From Megascapheus bottae (lineage: Eukaryota > Chordata > Mammalia > Rodentia > Geomyidae), in NCBI GenBank assembly GCA_024803745.1, contig JANJXV010000020.1, positions 23,176,777-23,240,776 on the forward strand: a stretch of DNA of 64,000 nt, read 5' to 3'. Position numbers and translations under genes: made by a program. How positions within the stretch are numbered: position 1 is the first letter of the stretch; each line of letters opens with the position of its first letter. This document shows, in pieces, positions 1 through 10,019 of this stretch. Below the pieces are notes generated by a model, which was not told the origin of the DNA, made no database searches, and worked only from the letters and a program-made list of their open reading frames with translations.

Positions 1-19
1 ACTATTATAAACTTTATGA

Positions 20-245
20 GCTGGGTGCCAGTGTGTGGCTCATGCCTATAATCCTAGCTATGCAGGAGACTGAGATCTGAATAATGTTGTTTAAGCCTGC
101 CTGGCAGGGGAATATGAGAGACTTTTATCTTGATTTAACCACCAAAACGCTGTGGCTCAAATGGTAGAGTGTTAGCCTTGAGCAAAATAGTTCAGGGACA
201 CCACCGAGGCCCTGAGTTCAAGTCCCAGGATTGGTACCAAGAGAA
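20..245 (+). mobile_element. Dimeric SINE, B1-like head + Geo/dID-type tail
   Basis: The left part carries the 7SL/B1-like signature (GTGGCTCATGCCTATAATCC, then GAGACTGAGATCTGA). After a short linker ending in ACCACCAAAA comes the right module, GCTGTGGCTCAAATGGTAGAG, a GCCTTGAGCAAAA core and GAGTTCAAGTCCCAGG. This head-plus-tail structure recurs more than twenty times in the window. The copy is diverged in the middle, so it is not a recent insertion. Confidence 0.85.
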
Positions 246-611
246 TAATCATGGCAAGATGTTGTGATTTCAGAATATTGCAGGAGAAAAAAAAATTAAC
301 ATTAGTTTCCCTTATGAAAGTTCACTTGATATTAAGCACAGAGTACTTATACCAGTGCTAAAAATGAGTAAAAATATCCAATAAAGCAAAATTAATTTGC
401 TCATAGTATGCATCATACTGTATGCATCTATGGAATTATTTCAATGGAGCATCTAGTACTATTAATCTATGCAAATAAAAATAGTAAAAAATCTTTTTAA
501 ACCTGAAAATTGGATTCATTTCTTAAAAGATTAATGAATAAGCATACATGGAAAACAAAGCAATAATCGTCCCTAGATCCACTGCACAACTGTATCAAGA
601 ACTTATTTGCA
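246..611. other. AT-rich single-copy DNA
   Basis: A short A run near 284 is probably the tail of the SINE just upstream. Otherwise I see no repeat signature, open frame or motif here. Confidence 0.5.
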
Positions 612-717
612 GGCCACATGTGGTGGTGGTGTATACCTCTAATCCCAGTGACATTGGAGGTCTGGAGAAAAAGGTCCTGGCAAAAGGATGAGACCTTATT
701 TGACATTTGTGTGTGTG

Positions 718-759
<42 letters not shown>

Positions 760-850
760 GAAAACTTAAAGCAAACTGGCTGAAGGTGTGTTTCAAATAG
801 TAGAGCGCTCACTTAAAGAGCACAGGCCCTGAGCTCAAACCCCAGAAACT
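612..850 (+). mobile_element. Dimeric SINE with an internal (CA)n expansion
   Basis: The B1-like head (GGCCACATGTGGTGG, ATACCTCTAATCCCAG) runs to about 700. The right module resumes at about 778 (GGCTGAAGGTGTGTTTCAAA, TAGAGCGC) and ends with CCCTGAGCTCAAACCCCAG. A CA microsatellite occupies the linker where other copies have a short A-rich spacer. The head is strongly diverged from copies such as 8052-8285. Confidence 0.75.
721..757. repeat. (CA)n microsatellite
   Basis: About 18 perfect CA units preceded by a short GT run (708-717), which together form a small GT/CA inverted pair. It sits between the two halves of a dimeric SINE. A 99-codon minus-strand open frame crossing it is a product of the repeat (poly Val-Cys). 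Confidence 0.97.
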
Positions 851-1201
851 CCTTTCCTCCACAAATGCCCCCCAAATCCTGTTGTCAGAGTCATTTCAGA
901 TTTTTAAAAAGTGCCAGATTAAGAAAGACAAAATGGTATGCTTTCTCTCATATAAGAAACCGGGACTTTGAGACAATTCTACATGAACGTAAGAAGGGGT
1001 ATACAGGACAGGACAAGGAAGGCAGGAATGGAGGCCAGGGAAGGGTAGAGAGAGAGGGTGAAAGGGGCAGGGAACACGTGAAAACCTTGTCCTTGTGCAG
1101 AAAAATAGAGTCACAAAAGAAAATGCTGCTTTATCTGTCTCCCTCACCCATCACCCATGCTATTTCCAGGAGAGAAAAATAAATGTGTGTGAGTGAGTGT
1201 G

Positions 1202-1398
1202 TCAGTGCTCGGTGGGCCTTGGGTACTGCCCTGAGCTTTATTGCTTCAAGCTAGCACTCTACCACTTGAGCCACAGTTCCACTTCTGTTTGGTGATTAAC
1301 TGAAGGTAAGAATCTCATGGATTTTCCTGCGGGGACTGGCTTTGAACCAAAATCCTCAGATCCCAGCTTCCTGAGTAGCTAGGATTACAGGAGTAAGC
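1202..1398 (-). mobile_element. Dimeric SINE, B1-like head + Geo/dID tail
   Basis: In plus-strand reading it starts with the complement of the tail (GCTAGCACTCTACCACTTGAG), passes GGTGATTAACTGAAGG, and ends with the B1 head complement (CAGCTTCCTGAGTAGCTAGG ATTACAG). It directly abuts the IDL-Geo copy that follows, whose target duplication begins at 1399. Confidence 0.85.
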
Positions 1399-1410
1399 TC
1401 AGAAGGAACT

Positions 1411-1613
1411 TCTGTTTTTCTTTTCCAGTCCTAGGGCTTGAACGCAGGCCTGGGCACTGTCCTTGGACATTTTTTTGCTCAAGGCTAAGTCTCTGCCATT
1501 TGAGCCACAGCACAACTTCCAGCCTTTTCTGAGTATGTGATACACAGGAATCAAACTAAGGGCTTTGTGCATGTTAGGCAAGTCCTCTACCACTAGGCTA
1601 GCTCACAGCCCCA
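1411..1613 (-). mobile_element. IDL-Geo SINE (ID-like left monomer + Geo right monomer)
   Basis: Reading on minus, the ID-like head has CCTAGTGGTAGAGGACTTGC as its A-box region and a B-box-like GTTTGATTCCTG, followed by the Geo module ending CCAGGACTGG-type sequence. The flanks TCAGAAGGAACT (1399-1410) and TCAGAACGAACT (1614-1625) match at 11 of 12 positions and look like a target-site duplication. That supports a fairly recent retrotransposition between the neighbouring SINE and the L1. Confidence 0.85.
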
Positions 1614-1627
1614 TCAGAACGAACTTT

Positions 1628-2920
1628 TTATAAAGAAAATGGTTAAGGACCAAGAAACAAAACAAATCAGAGAAAGGCTGGATAAGTGGGACTACATTAA
1701 ACTGCAGAGCTTCTGCACAGCAAAGGACACAGCTAGCAAATTAACTAGAAAGCCTACAGCGTGGGAGAAGATCTTCACTAACCACACAACAGACAAAGGT
1801 CTCATATCTAAAACATATCAACAGCTCAAAAAATTGAATCACTCCAAAACTAATCTCCAAAGAAGCAACCATCCTATTAAAAGATGGGCCAAAGACTTAA
1901 AGAGAGTCTTCTCTGAAGAAGAAATAAGAATGGCTTATAGACACATGAAGAAATGCTGGACATCTCTGGCCATAAAAGAAAAGCATATCAAAACAACTCT
2001 AAGATTCCACCTCCTTCCAGTTAGAATGTTCAGGATCAAGAAATCTAATAACAACAGATGCTGGAGGGGATGTGGGCAGGAGGGATCACTACTACACTGT
2101 TAGTGGGAGTGAAAACTCATTCAACTACTATGGAAAGCAGTATGGCAGTGCCTCAAAAGACTAATCATAGAGATCCCCTATGACCCAGCAATTCCACTCC
2201 TTGGCATTTACTCAATTGTCCAGAAACAAGAACATACTAAATCCACTAGACAATGTTGTTCATTGCAGCACTATTTACCATAGCAAAGATATGGAACCAA
2301 TCCAGATGTCCCTCAGTTGATGAGTGGATCAACAAGATGTGGTATTTATACACAATGGAATTCTATGCTGCTGTCAGAAAGAACGACATTGCCCCATTTG
2401 TAAGGAAATGGAAAGACTTAGAAAAAAATCATAGTAAGTGAAGTAAGGCAGACCCAAAGGAACATAGGCTCAATGGTTTCCCTCATTTGTCATAATCAGT
2501 AGAAACCTTGGACTCTCCTAGCAGAGATTTACAATAGAACAAAACCTAGATACATAAGGCCAGATAATATGATGCTAAATGAAAGGACCTCCAGGATATA
2601 GAAACAAAAGCCATATAATGAATGATTGTTGTCCTTAATGTACTACTATTTTATCTCTCATCTCTTTTGCTGTTCCTTGGTTATCTCAGATTGTTACAGT
2701 ATTTCACCTTGTTATCTGATATATTGTGTATATGCTTGATTGGTTATTTGAAATTGGATAAGGAAGGGGGAAAAACAACATGAGCGGCGGGGGGGTGGGG
2801 AAGGGAAATGGGGACCATGACATGAGAAAGGATATCAATGTTTGTGAAGTAATGCACCTTTTATCTGGTGAATATAGTGTAACCCTTCTACTAATTACAA
2901 TAAAAATATATGAAAAAAAG
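1628..2920 (+). mobile_element. 5'-truncated LINE-1 (ORF2 C-terminus + 3' UTR)
   Basis: The first 465 bases encode the end of L1 ORF2. Visible landmarks of the ORF2 family are LQSFCTAKDT, WEKIFTNH, DKGLISKTYQQLK, HMKKCWTSLAIKEKHIKTTL and the Cys/His-region motif NNNRCWRGCG...LLHC. After a stop at about 2101 the frame resumes at 2253-2441 with FIAALFTIAKIWN-like and WYLYTMEFYAAVRKND, so the copy is broken by a stop and a frameshift. The 3' UTR contains a G-rich tract (about 2785-2810) and ends in an A-rich tail at about 2905-2920. It lacks ORF1 and the endonuclease and reverse-transcriptase domains, so it cannot be autonomous. Confidence 0.93.
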
Positions 2921-3464
2921 AAAATGATACTCTTGAATACTCTAGAAGATTCTTCCATAATTCCCTATTCCTTTCCAGGTAAAGTAAGGGTATTTAAAAC
3001 AAACAAACAAACAAACAAACAAACAAACAACAGGTCCTACTGATAGTTGCCTGCATCTTGGTTTCTAACACTGTTTTGGAAGGCAAGAGACTGGCTGCAT
3101 GGAAAGCATTTTGTGATGGTGGGAATCCATCCCGCTTTCTCTGCTTCCTTGCCTCATACTTGATCTTCCTTCTATCTGCAAAATGGTCTGTCATTTATAG
3201 TTCTGTGTGAATGTTATTTTCTCAGGGCTTCCTTAGAGCTTTCCCCATACATCAATCCTCCTATCCATTCCTAATAGACTGGAAGAGCTCCTAGAGATAC
3301 TTGGGATGTTACATCAAGTGTTCACACAACACAGGGCTAGGTCATTGAGAAAGGTGTCATTCCTTTGGGATTTTATCCTTATAGACACATCACAGAATGG
3401 ACTTAGGAAGACACAGACAGAAGAAGTCAGTCATTTGACATGGCTTAAAAAACAACACTTTCTT
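2921..3464. other. Single-copy DNA with an (AAAC)n tract
   Basis: Contains (AAAC)8 at about 2998-3030. The rest shows no repeat family I recognise and no convincing frame. Confidence 0.5.
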
Positions 3465-3960
3465 ATTGGTATCAATAAAAGTGATGTACAGAGGGGTTTC
3501 CATTACATAAGTCAGGTAATGAGTATATTTCTTTTTGGACAATGTCACCTTTTCCTTTACTCTTTCATTTTTTCCCTTCTTTCGTCACCTACAAGTTGTA
3601 TAGTTTGTTTTCAACATAGTTTCTAGCAAGTACCACTGCTGCTTTTGTTCACTCTTTTTTTCACCATTTTTGTGGCTTCTGTACCCTCCAGAAGACAAAT
3701 AAACAAACAGACAAAAGAGGAAACAACAAAAGAAGAAAACCTCATTTTCATTTCCTGGCTTTTGATAAATATTATTTGATATGATTAGCGGCACATAGAC
3801 ATTGCACTGTGGTGTTGTTCCCCCCTTAAGAGGAAGTATTCCTTTGGTCTCACTGTATCTGAATGCCTAGAGACCTGTATAATTTACCATGTCCTGGTGT
3901 ATCTTAGATCTACCTTCCATGTATGGGAGAAAACATTTACATAGCTTCTTGCTGCCATCA
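3465..3960 (-). mobile_element. Dispersed repeat, probably a LINE-1 3' tail variant
   Basis: The segment shares ordered blocks with 27768-28180: CATAAGTCAGG, GGACAATGTCACC, a CT-rich block, TTCAACATAG, a run near ACAAATAAACAAACAGACAA, then CATTTCCTGG and TTTTGATAAATATTA. Such shared order means one dispersed family. From known rodent L1 layout I infer an L1 3' UTR on minus, but no coding sequence is present to prove it. The 106-codon plus frame at 3306-3626 overlaps it and has no family features. Confidence 0.55.
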
Positions 3961-4344
3961 ACAGGTGACATGGTTACCATGAACTACCATTTCTAACATG
4001 AATTACCATGTTACAGTAAGACCTTTTTGTAAGTAGAGGTATACTCTGAAATAATGAAGAATAATGAATAAATAGTGTTTAAATACATGAACTGGTGGCC
4101 TAGCTATCTATTGTTAGGAGTATATGCTGTATCTAATTTTATGCATGGACAGTATAGTAAATTTGTTTGACAAATTATCACAGATCCATGAGTAATGCGT
4201 ACAGCTACAGTGTTTGGTGACACCAGGTGTTAGGAAGTTTGGGGACTTTGTTATAAGATTATAACATTATATACATTATATATACATTATATACATGGTT
4301 CATTTGTGGCTGAACTGTGATTATGTAGCATATGACAGCACCAC
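3961..4344. other. AT-rich single-copy DNA
   Basis: Holds a short imperfect ATTATATACATTATATA tract near 4262-4294. Nothing else is recognisable. Confidence 0.45.
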
Positions 4345-4472
4345 GTCTGGTTTTCTGGTGGTTAATTGGAGATGAGTCTCACAGATTTTTCTGCCCAGTC
4401 TGGTTTTGAACCACAATCCTTAGATCTCAGCCTCCTTAGTGGCTAGGATTACAGGAATGAGCCACCAGTGCC
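4345..4472 (-). mobile_element. Partial dimeric SINE (mostly B1-like head)
   Basis: Plus-strand reading shows GGTGGTTAATTGGAGATGAG, then GGTTTTGAACCACAATCC, CAGCCTCCTTAGTGGCTAGG and ATTACAGG...GAGCCACC. Only the linker and head are clear. The tail module upstream is decayed (TGTGGCTGAACTGTGA). Confidence 0.8.
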
Positions 4473-4809
4473 AGTATTTTCTTTTGTTAAAAAAATCTTT
4501 GCTTTAAACATAATGTAATAGAAGGGATAAAATTGCTAGGAATATAGTGTAAACAAATATGGAGGTATAACTATGAAATTTCCCCAATGTATAACTAATA
4601 AAAGAATAAAGAATACTTAGATTTACAGAAAATTAAGAGAGAAGAATTCCTACATAGTAATACCATTTTTCCTATTATTGACATATATCATTATAATATA
4701 ATACTTTCACCACAATAATAAAATTAGTATTGACACATTATTGTTACCTTAATTCTATAGTTATTCAGATTTCTTCAGTTATTTTATTTTTATTTCTTCC
4801 TGCTTATTT
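4473..4809. other. AT-rich DNA, no clear feature
   Basis: Very AT-rich. The stretch near 4560-4620 (GGAGGTATAACTATG...TAATAAAAGAATAAAG) may be an L1 tail, but it is too short to call. Confidence 0.35.
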
Positions 4810-5099
4810 GTAATTATCGTTAAGTAATTGTGCAAGAGAAGTGTCATTTAACAATGCAATAAGAAATACAGTGCCTCTACATCTTAATCTGTGTCACCCC
4901 ATTTAACACTCTCATCCCCCTTTGACCCATTTTCCGTTTACATTTTTTAATTCTGTTGTATCTACTATGAAATATTGACTAATTTCTCCCCCCTTCTCCC
5001 TTTCATTGTCTACCCATCTCCCCTTGCCTTCCCCTGCAAGTATCTATTTCTTGGTTCTATTTTTTGGTCTTTTAAAATTATATTTTTATTTTTTGGTCT
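4810..5099 (-). mobile_element. Possible old L1-tail-like segment
   Basis: Has the features of rodent L1 3' UTR in antisense: a GTCATTTAACAATGCAATAA block, a CT/C-rich tract with repeated CCCC, then CTACCCATCTCCCCTTGCC. It lies immediately before the younger minus-strand L1. Assignment rests on general resemblance only. Confidence 0.35.
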
Positions 5100-5113
5100 T
5101 TGATTTAGTCTTT

Positions 5114-5773
5114 TTTCCCATATATTTTTATTGTAATTAATAGAAGGGTTACATTACATTCACCAGATAGAAGATGCATTACTTCACATACATTGATACC
5201 CTTTCTCATGTCTTGGTCCCATTTCCCTCCCCCTTCCCCTGCCCCTCTTCTTCTTTTCCCCCCTTCCCTATTCGATTTCAAATAACCAAATAAGCCTATG
5301 CACAATATATCAGATGATAAGGTGAAATACTGTAACAATATGAGATAACCAAGGAACAGCAAAAGAGAGGAGAGATAACATAGTACATTAAGGACAACAA
5401 TCACTCATTATATGGCTTTTGTTTCTATATCCTGGAGGTCCTTTCATTTAGCATCATACTATCTGGCCTTATGTATCTAGGTTTTGTTCTATTGTAACTC
5501 TCTGCTAGGAGAGTTCACTCTGACAAATGAGGGAAACCATTGAGCCTGTGTTCCTTTGAGTCTGGCTTACTTCACTTACTATGATTTTTTCTAAGTCTTT
5601 CCATTTCCTTACAAATGGGGCGATATCATTCTTTCTGACAGCAGCATAGAATTCCATTGTGTAAATACCACATCTTGTTGATCCACTCATCAACTGAGGG
5701 ACATCTGGGTTGGTTCCATTTCTTTGCTATGGTAAATAGTGCTGCAATGGACATTGTTGTGCTAGTGGATTTA
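5114..5773 (-). mobile_element. 5'-truncated LINE-1 3' end with target duplication
   Basis: This is the inverted counterpart of the L1 at 2250-2920. It begins with the complement of the A-rich tail (ATATTTTTATTGTAATTAAT), passes a C-rich tract matching the G-rich 3' UTR block, and encodes on minus the ORF2 end YTMEFYAAVRKNDIAPFVRKWKD. The flanks TTGATTTAGTCTTT (5100-5113) and TTGACTTAGTCTTT (5774-5787) match at 13 of 14 bases, which defines the insertion edges. Confidence 0.92.
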
Positions 5774-5879
5774 TTGACTTAGTCTTTCTATTAAAAAATG
5801 TACTATTTGAGCTCTTTATAGCATCTCTTATAATTCAGTTACTTCATATGGAACTTTACTTGCATACCATCCAGTGTGT

Positions 5880-6590
5880 TTAGTTACATAGTTATAGGCA
5901 TATTCTACTACCTCTAATAAGAAAGGTTTTAGAAATTACAGTAAGATATACATGACATAACATTCACTATTGTATTTTAACTTTGAAGTCAAATATCATT
6001 GGAACATGAACCTGTTGTGCAACCATCACCACCATCTATCTCTGAAACTTTCTTCTTAAACTGAAACTCTGTACCCATTCATTATAATGTCACCATCTTT
6101 TCTGCAGCTCAGTGCCTGCCAATCATCATTTCACCATTCTATTTTCTATCTCTATGAGTTTGTCTAGGTATTTTATATAAATGAAATCTTGTAATACAGT
6201 ATTTGTCTTTTTGTATCTGTCTTATTTTCCTCAGCATAATGTTTCCAGGGTTCATCCATGTTGTGGTGTGGGTCAGGATTTCTGTCTCCTAAGGCTGAAG
6301 AATTTTCTGTTGTATGTGTATACCACATTTTATTCATACATTCATCCATCAGTGGACATTGTTTGAACTGTTTCTGTGTTTTGGCTACTGAGAATAATGC
6401 TGCTATGAACCTGGGCAAGCACTTGTTTTGAGTCCTTCTTTCCAATTTTTTTGAGTAGACACTCCTGCCTTTATTAGTTTTGGCCTCATGTTTGTTGTTC
6501 TATAACTCCAACATGGATGAATTTTGTTTAGTTTAAATGTTTCTTAGGAACCTTTAAGCAGATAGATTCTTAGACATTTCCTGATATTCC
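5880..6590 (-). mobile_element. Old LINE-1 (L1M-type) 3' end
   Basis: Typical mammalian L1M antisense order: a TTGTGCAACCATCACCACCA block, GTACCCATTCAT, ATCATTTCACCATTC, TATAAATGAAATC, TCAGCATAATGTTTCCAGGG TTCATCCATGTTG, then TATACCACATTTTATTCATA and GAATAATGCTGCTATGAAC. The minus strand encodes a decayed ORF2 end (FIAALFSVAKTQKQ, MNKMWYTHTTENS). It is much more diverged than the neighbouring L1 and continues beyond a later SINE/microsatellite insertion. Confidence 0.88.
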
Positions 6591-6630
6591 TGACCTTGAT
6601 AGTTTCAAGATCAAGGAAAACAGGTCAAAT

Positions 6631-6673
6631 TTCTCTCTGTCTCTGTCTCTGTCTCTGTCTCTGTCTCTGTCTG

Positions 6674-6706
<33 letters not shown>

Positions 6707-6739
6707 GTCTCTCTGTCTCTGTCTCTGTCTCTGTCTCTG

Positions 6740-6786
<47 letters not shown>
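6631..6786. repeat. CTCTGT/CT compound microsatellite
   Basis: About 155 bases of CTCTGT hexamer repeats grading into pure CT dinucleotides. It directly abuts the tail end of a minus-strand SINE (6790-6992). That position fits growth from the SINE's 3' A-rich/AG tail, since the minus-strand reading is GA-rich. An 80-codon Leu/Ser frame across it is an artefact. Confidence 0.97.
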
Positions 6787-6789
<3 letters not shown>

Positions 6790-6992
6790 GATGATGGGGC
6801 TTGAGCTTTTCAGCTCAAGGCTACCACCCTATCCTTGAGCTGAGCCCCACTTCCTGTTTTCTAGAAGTTAATTGGAGATAAAGAGTCTCAGGTTCTTTTG
6901 TGCCCGGGCTGGTTTTGAACCTTGATCCTTAGATCTCAGTCTCCTGAGTAATTAGAATTACAGGCATGAGCCACCATTCCGGGTTAGATCAA
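6790..6992 (-). mobile_element. Dimeric SINE, B1-like head + Geo/dID tail
   Basis: Plus-strand reading: GGGGCTTGAGCTTTTCAGCT, CTATCCTTGAGCTGAGCCCC, GAAGTTAATTGGAGATAAAG, GGTTTTGAACC and CAGTCTCCTGAGTAATTAG ending GAGCCACC. It interrupts the older L1M, which resumes at about 7000. Confidence 0.87.
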
Positions 6993-6999
6993 ATTTCTT

Positions 7000-7770
7000 G
7001 TAGGATGCTCTCCTGTTTGAGTTTGCTAGTCTTTTCTCCTGTCAGATTGGTGTTATAAAGGCTTAGGGGAAGCCACAGAAGTTAAGTGCAATTTCCATCA
7101 CAACATAAGAATAGTTGATACCTACAAAATTTATTCCAATTGGCCTTGACCTTGATCCTGGCTGAGATAGTATTTGTTAGATTTCACATCATTAAATTCT
7201 CCTCTACTCCTTTCATACATTGGAATATACGAATGATACATGGAAGTCATTGTGATGAAGACTCACTTAAGGAGTGAGGATTATTGATACTCTCACAGAC
7301 AGAATACAGCAATAAATTGAATTTCTCCCATCAGAAGACTTGTCTTTTCTCCCTCAGTTATAAATTTAATCATCGTTGGTATGGGTCCATGGATATTTAT
7401 TTTGTACTGTAGGGTGACAATGTACTTCTATTTTACTTTGCTCTCATATTTTTCCATCTTTGGCTGTTGAGAGCACTTTGAATCAGCTCCTCTCCTGAAA
7501 TACACACTTGGCAACACAGGAGTTTTGGTTGTTTGCTAGGACTTCTTCAAATCTGGCAGTAAAAGATGCTCTGGTCTCATCTTGCACATTTCCTGTCTCA
7601 TTCCTAGAATCATTTCTTTCTCTTAGCCCATTGCATTCTTTTGGAGAAAAGTATTACAAATCAAGATCTGGGGCCACATGTGTTCAATACTGTGGTGTTT
7701 TTACATATCCCACATTTTTGTTGTTATTAAAACCAGATATTTTGATAATATGACAGAGCCACTCTCAATA
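7000..7770 (-). mobile_element. Old LINE-1 (L1M-type) 3' UTR, continued
   Basis: Continues the L1M at 5880-6590 after the SINE/microsatellite insertion. Recognisable antisense blocks are GATTGGTGTTATAAAGG, CCTTGACCTTGATC, GGGTCCATGGATATTTATTT, CCATCTTTGGCTGTTGAGAG, GTAAAAGATGCTCTGGTCTC and AATCAAGATCTGGGG. These are familiar parts of mammalian L1M 3' regions. No intact frame remains, and the sequence up to about 8045 may be more of the same element. Confidence 0.78.
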
Positions 7771-8051
7771 TTTATTACTTTCTTCCCTCTCCTTCCAGGA
7801 GTGGGAGTAGCTGTTGTTTGATTCCCTATTTGTTTGTTGAATGACTTAACAGTTCCTGACATATCTAGTTTTTTCTCAGGGTTTAGTCTCCAGATACACA
7901 ACATTTTTGACCTTTGTTTTATTCCTAGCCTTTCTGGTTTAGGATCTGTATAACCTATTTATCGATTAAAAGTTGTATTTAGTTGCCCTCAGGTACTAAG
8001 ATCTTAGCCAGTTAGGTTTATGTTTTACATTAAAATAAAATACTTTCTTAT

Positions 8052-8285
8052 CAGGTGCTAGCAGCTCATGCTGTAATCCTAGCTACTCACAAGGCTGAGA
8101 CCTGAAGATCACAGTTCAAAGCTAGCCCAGGCACAAAAGTCCGTGAGACTGCTATCTCCAATTAACCACCAGAAAACTGGAAGTAGAGCTGTATGTCAAG
8201 TGCTAGAGCAGTAGCCTTGAGCTGAAGAGCTCAGGGACAGCACCCAGGTCCAGAGCTCAAGCCCCATGACCAACCAAAAAGAAAA
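8052..8285 (+). mobile_element. Dimeric SINE, B1-like head + Geo/dID tail
   Basis: One of the better preserved copies: GCTCATGCTGTAATCCTAGC, AAGGCTGAGACCTGAAGATC, AGCCCAGGCACAAAAGTCCG, a linker with CCAATTAACCACCAGAAAAC, and a tail ending AGAGCTCAAGCCCCATGACC. An A-rich tail follows (8275-8315). Confidence 0.93.
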
Positions 8286-8315
8286 AGAAAAACAAAAGCC
8301 CAAAACAAAAACAAA

Positions 8316-8425
8316 CTTTCTCAGGCTCTGGCGCTATAAGGTGTTCCAGGCTTGTCTTGCATATTCCTGCCCCATTCTTACAATCATTAATTTCTCCATG
8401 AGAACCCATTTTCTTTTTCCTTTTC
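8316..8425 (-). mobile_element. L1M 3' UTR fragment, repeating part of 7545-7650
   Basis: The run CTCTGGCGCTATAAGGTG, TTCCAGGCTTGTCTTGCATA, TTCCTGCCCCATTC, ACAATCATTAATTTCTCC parallels 7545-7650 (CTGGCAGTAAAAGATGC, CTGGTCTCATCTTGCACA, AGAATCATTTCTTTCTC). This is either a second L1M copy or a local duplication. Confidence 0.6.
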
Positions 8426-8475
<50 letters not shown>

Positions 8476-8480
8476 GGTCT
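8426..8480. repeat. (CTGT)n microsatellite
   Basis: About 12 perfect CTGT units followed by CTTT-rich imperfect sequence to about 8507. The open frame across it (poly Ser-Val-Cys-Leu) is a repeat artefact. Confidence 0.97.
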
Positions 8481-8507
8481 TCCTTTCTTTCTTTTCTTTT
8501 CTTTCTT

Positions 8508-10019
8508 GTGGCTTTGAGGGTAGTCAGGGGATGTGTTGTTCTGTGCCCAAGGTCAGCCAAGGACTCGGGTTCCTTCTCTGATTGCTCCCATGAGGACTAG
8601 GCCTTGGGCATACCTGTCACCTTACAGTTTTCCTCAGATGTGTGCTTTTATTTTCAGGCTTGGCTTTGAAGCCTTCCCCTTGGGTCAAGATAGCTAATGG
8701 TTTGGATTGATGTTTGTTTGGGGGTTGTATTTACACCCCTTGTGTCAAGGAGGGTTCCATTCTGTGATGAATGCCCCTGGAGACATTTCTAGATTACTTG
8801 TTCAAATTACTTTCTGCTTAGCTCTCCCTCGTTTTTCCAGGTCTCCTCCCCAACTTTTCGAGTGGACCTCTCCACCATCGGTGCCTCATTGTCAGCTCCC
8901 TTGGGCTGAGCTGCAGATTTTTTGTTAGGATCACTTCACTCTGTGGCAGGGACTCTGGGCCATGGTGGAGCTAGGAATTATGCTGCAGCTCTGCTGAGGA
9001 GCACTGGTGGTAAAGAGCAATGCCAGCCTTATAACATTCATTCTTTTTTGATTCCTTTCTGACCTGGGATACTGTCCTGTGAATGAGTGTGCCTATAGGA
9101 CAAAAAGCAATTTGGGACCTAGTAGTCTCAGTAAGCTATAGGTGGTGCATGGCAGGGGAAGAGAAATCTCTTCTCCAGCCCACAGCTGTCAGGAATAGAG
9201 GCTTCTATGGCACTCTGCTGGGGTTGAGTGGAATGAGCAATGGCTCCACTAATGCACAGTTCTCAAGGTGAAGCCCCAGACCTGGATGACACATGGTGAG
9301 AAAGCCTCTGTCTTCCTAGCTGCTTAGTCTCAGGATTTAGGTTCTGTAACAGGAATAGAGGGGCTGGGGGTGGGAGGTTGGACAGAGGAGCAGGCTATAA
9401 CTGAAATGCCATGAACTTGCTGTTGTTAGGAAATTTGGTAAATTATTCTGTAGAACTATTTTTTTTCATTTACCCTTAAGTCAATTTCCAGAGATATCAA
9501 ATAATTTATTTCAGTTCACTTGTTGCTTTTCTAGTATGAGTGTCCACCAGAAACCCATCCTACTTTCATCCTCTTACATCATCATTCTGCCCTTACCATG
9601 AACATTGTGACTGTTTTCCAGAAAAGCAACACTTGTGATGCCCCAGATTGCTTGGTGAGAAGATGAGATTTGAGGACCAATGAGAATATAAGTCCTTTTG
9701 AAGGTTCTGGCATGACTGACACGACTGTTATTTTATTTTGCTGGTGGCCTCTGACTGCAATTCATTTTGATGATCATCATCCTGGCCTTCTTCTTCTGTT
9801 CCTTCTAGGGTTCTGGTGTTTTTGATCTAGCCATCTGATGCTTCCTTAGGCATCAGAACTAAGACAAGCATCAAGTAACATCTGTTCATCGTGAAGAGAG
9901 AGAATATGTTCTAATTGCAGCAGGAGGAACTTGAGCATACTGGAGAGAATTCCTTAATCTTCCACATCAGCTGGAGAGACTTTTTTTCATGATTGGAAGT
10001 CCACTTGTGCCATGCTTCT
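8508..10019. other. Single-copy DNA, no gene recognised
   Basis: About 1.5 kb with moderate GC. Small frames of 60-75 codons (8707-8928, 9083-9271) show no recognisable domain. No SINE or LINE signature is clear, though the first 300 bases could be more decayed L1M. Confidence 0.45.

Noticed and set aside
1639..2103. A 154-codon frame as a host gene
   Set aside because: It is the C-terminal part of L1 ORF2, 5'-truncated and then broken by a stop and frameshift.
6631..6786. A CRISPR-like or other designed repeat array
   Set aside because: The units are 2-6 bases and tandem without spacers: a simple microsatellite in a mammalian genome.
6596..6838. An 80-codon Leu/Ser frame
   Set aside because: It is the CTCTGT/CT satellite.
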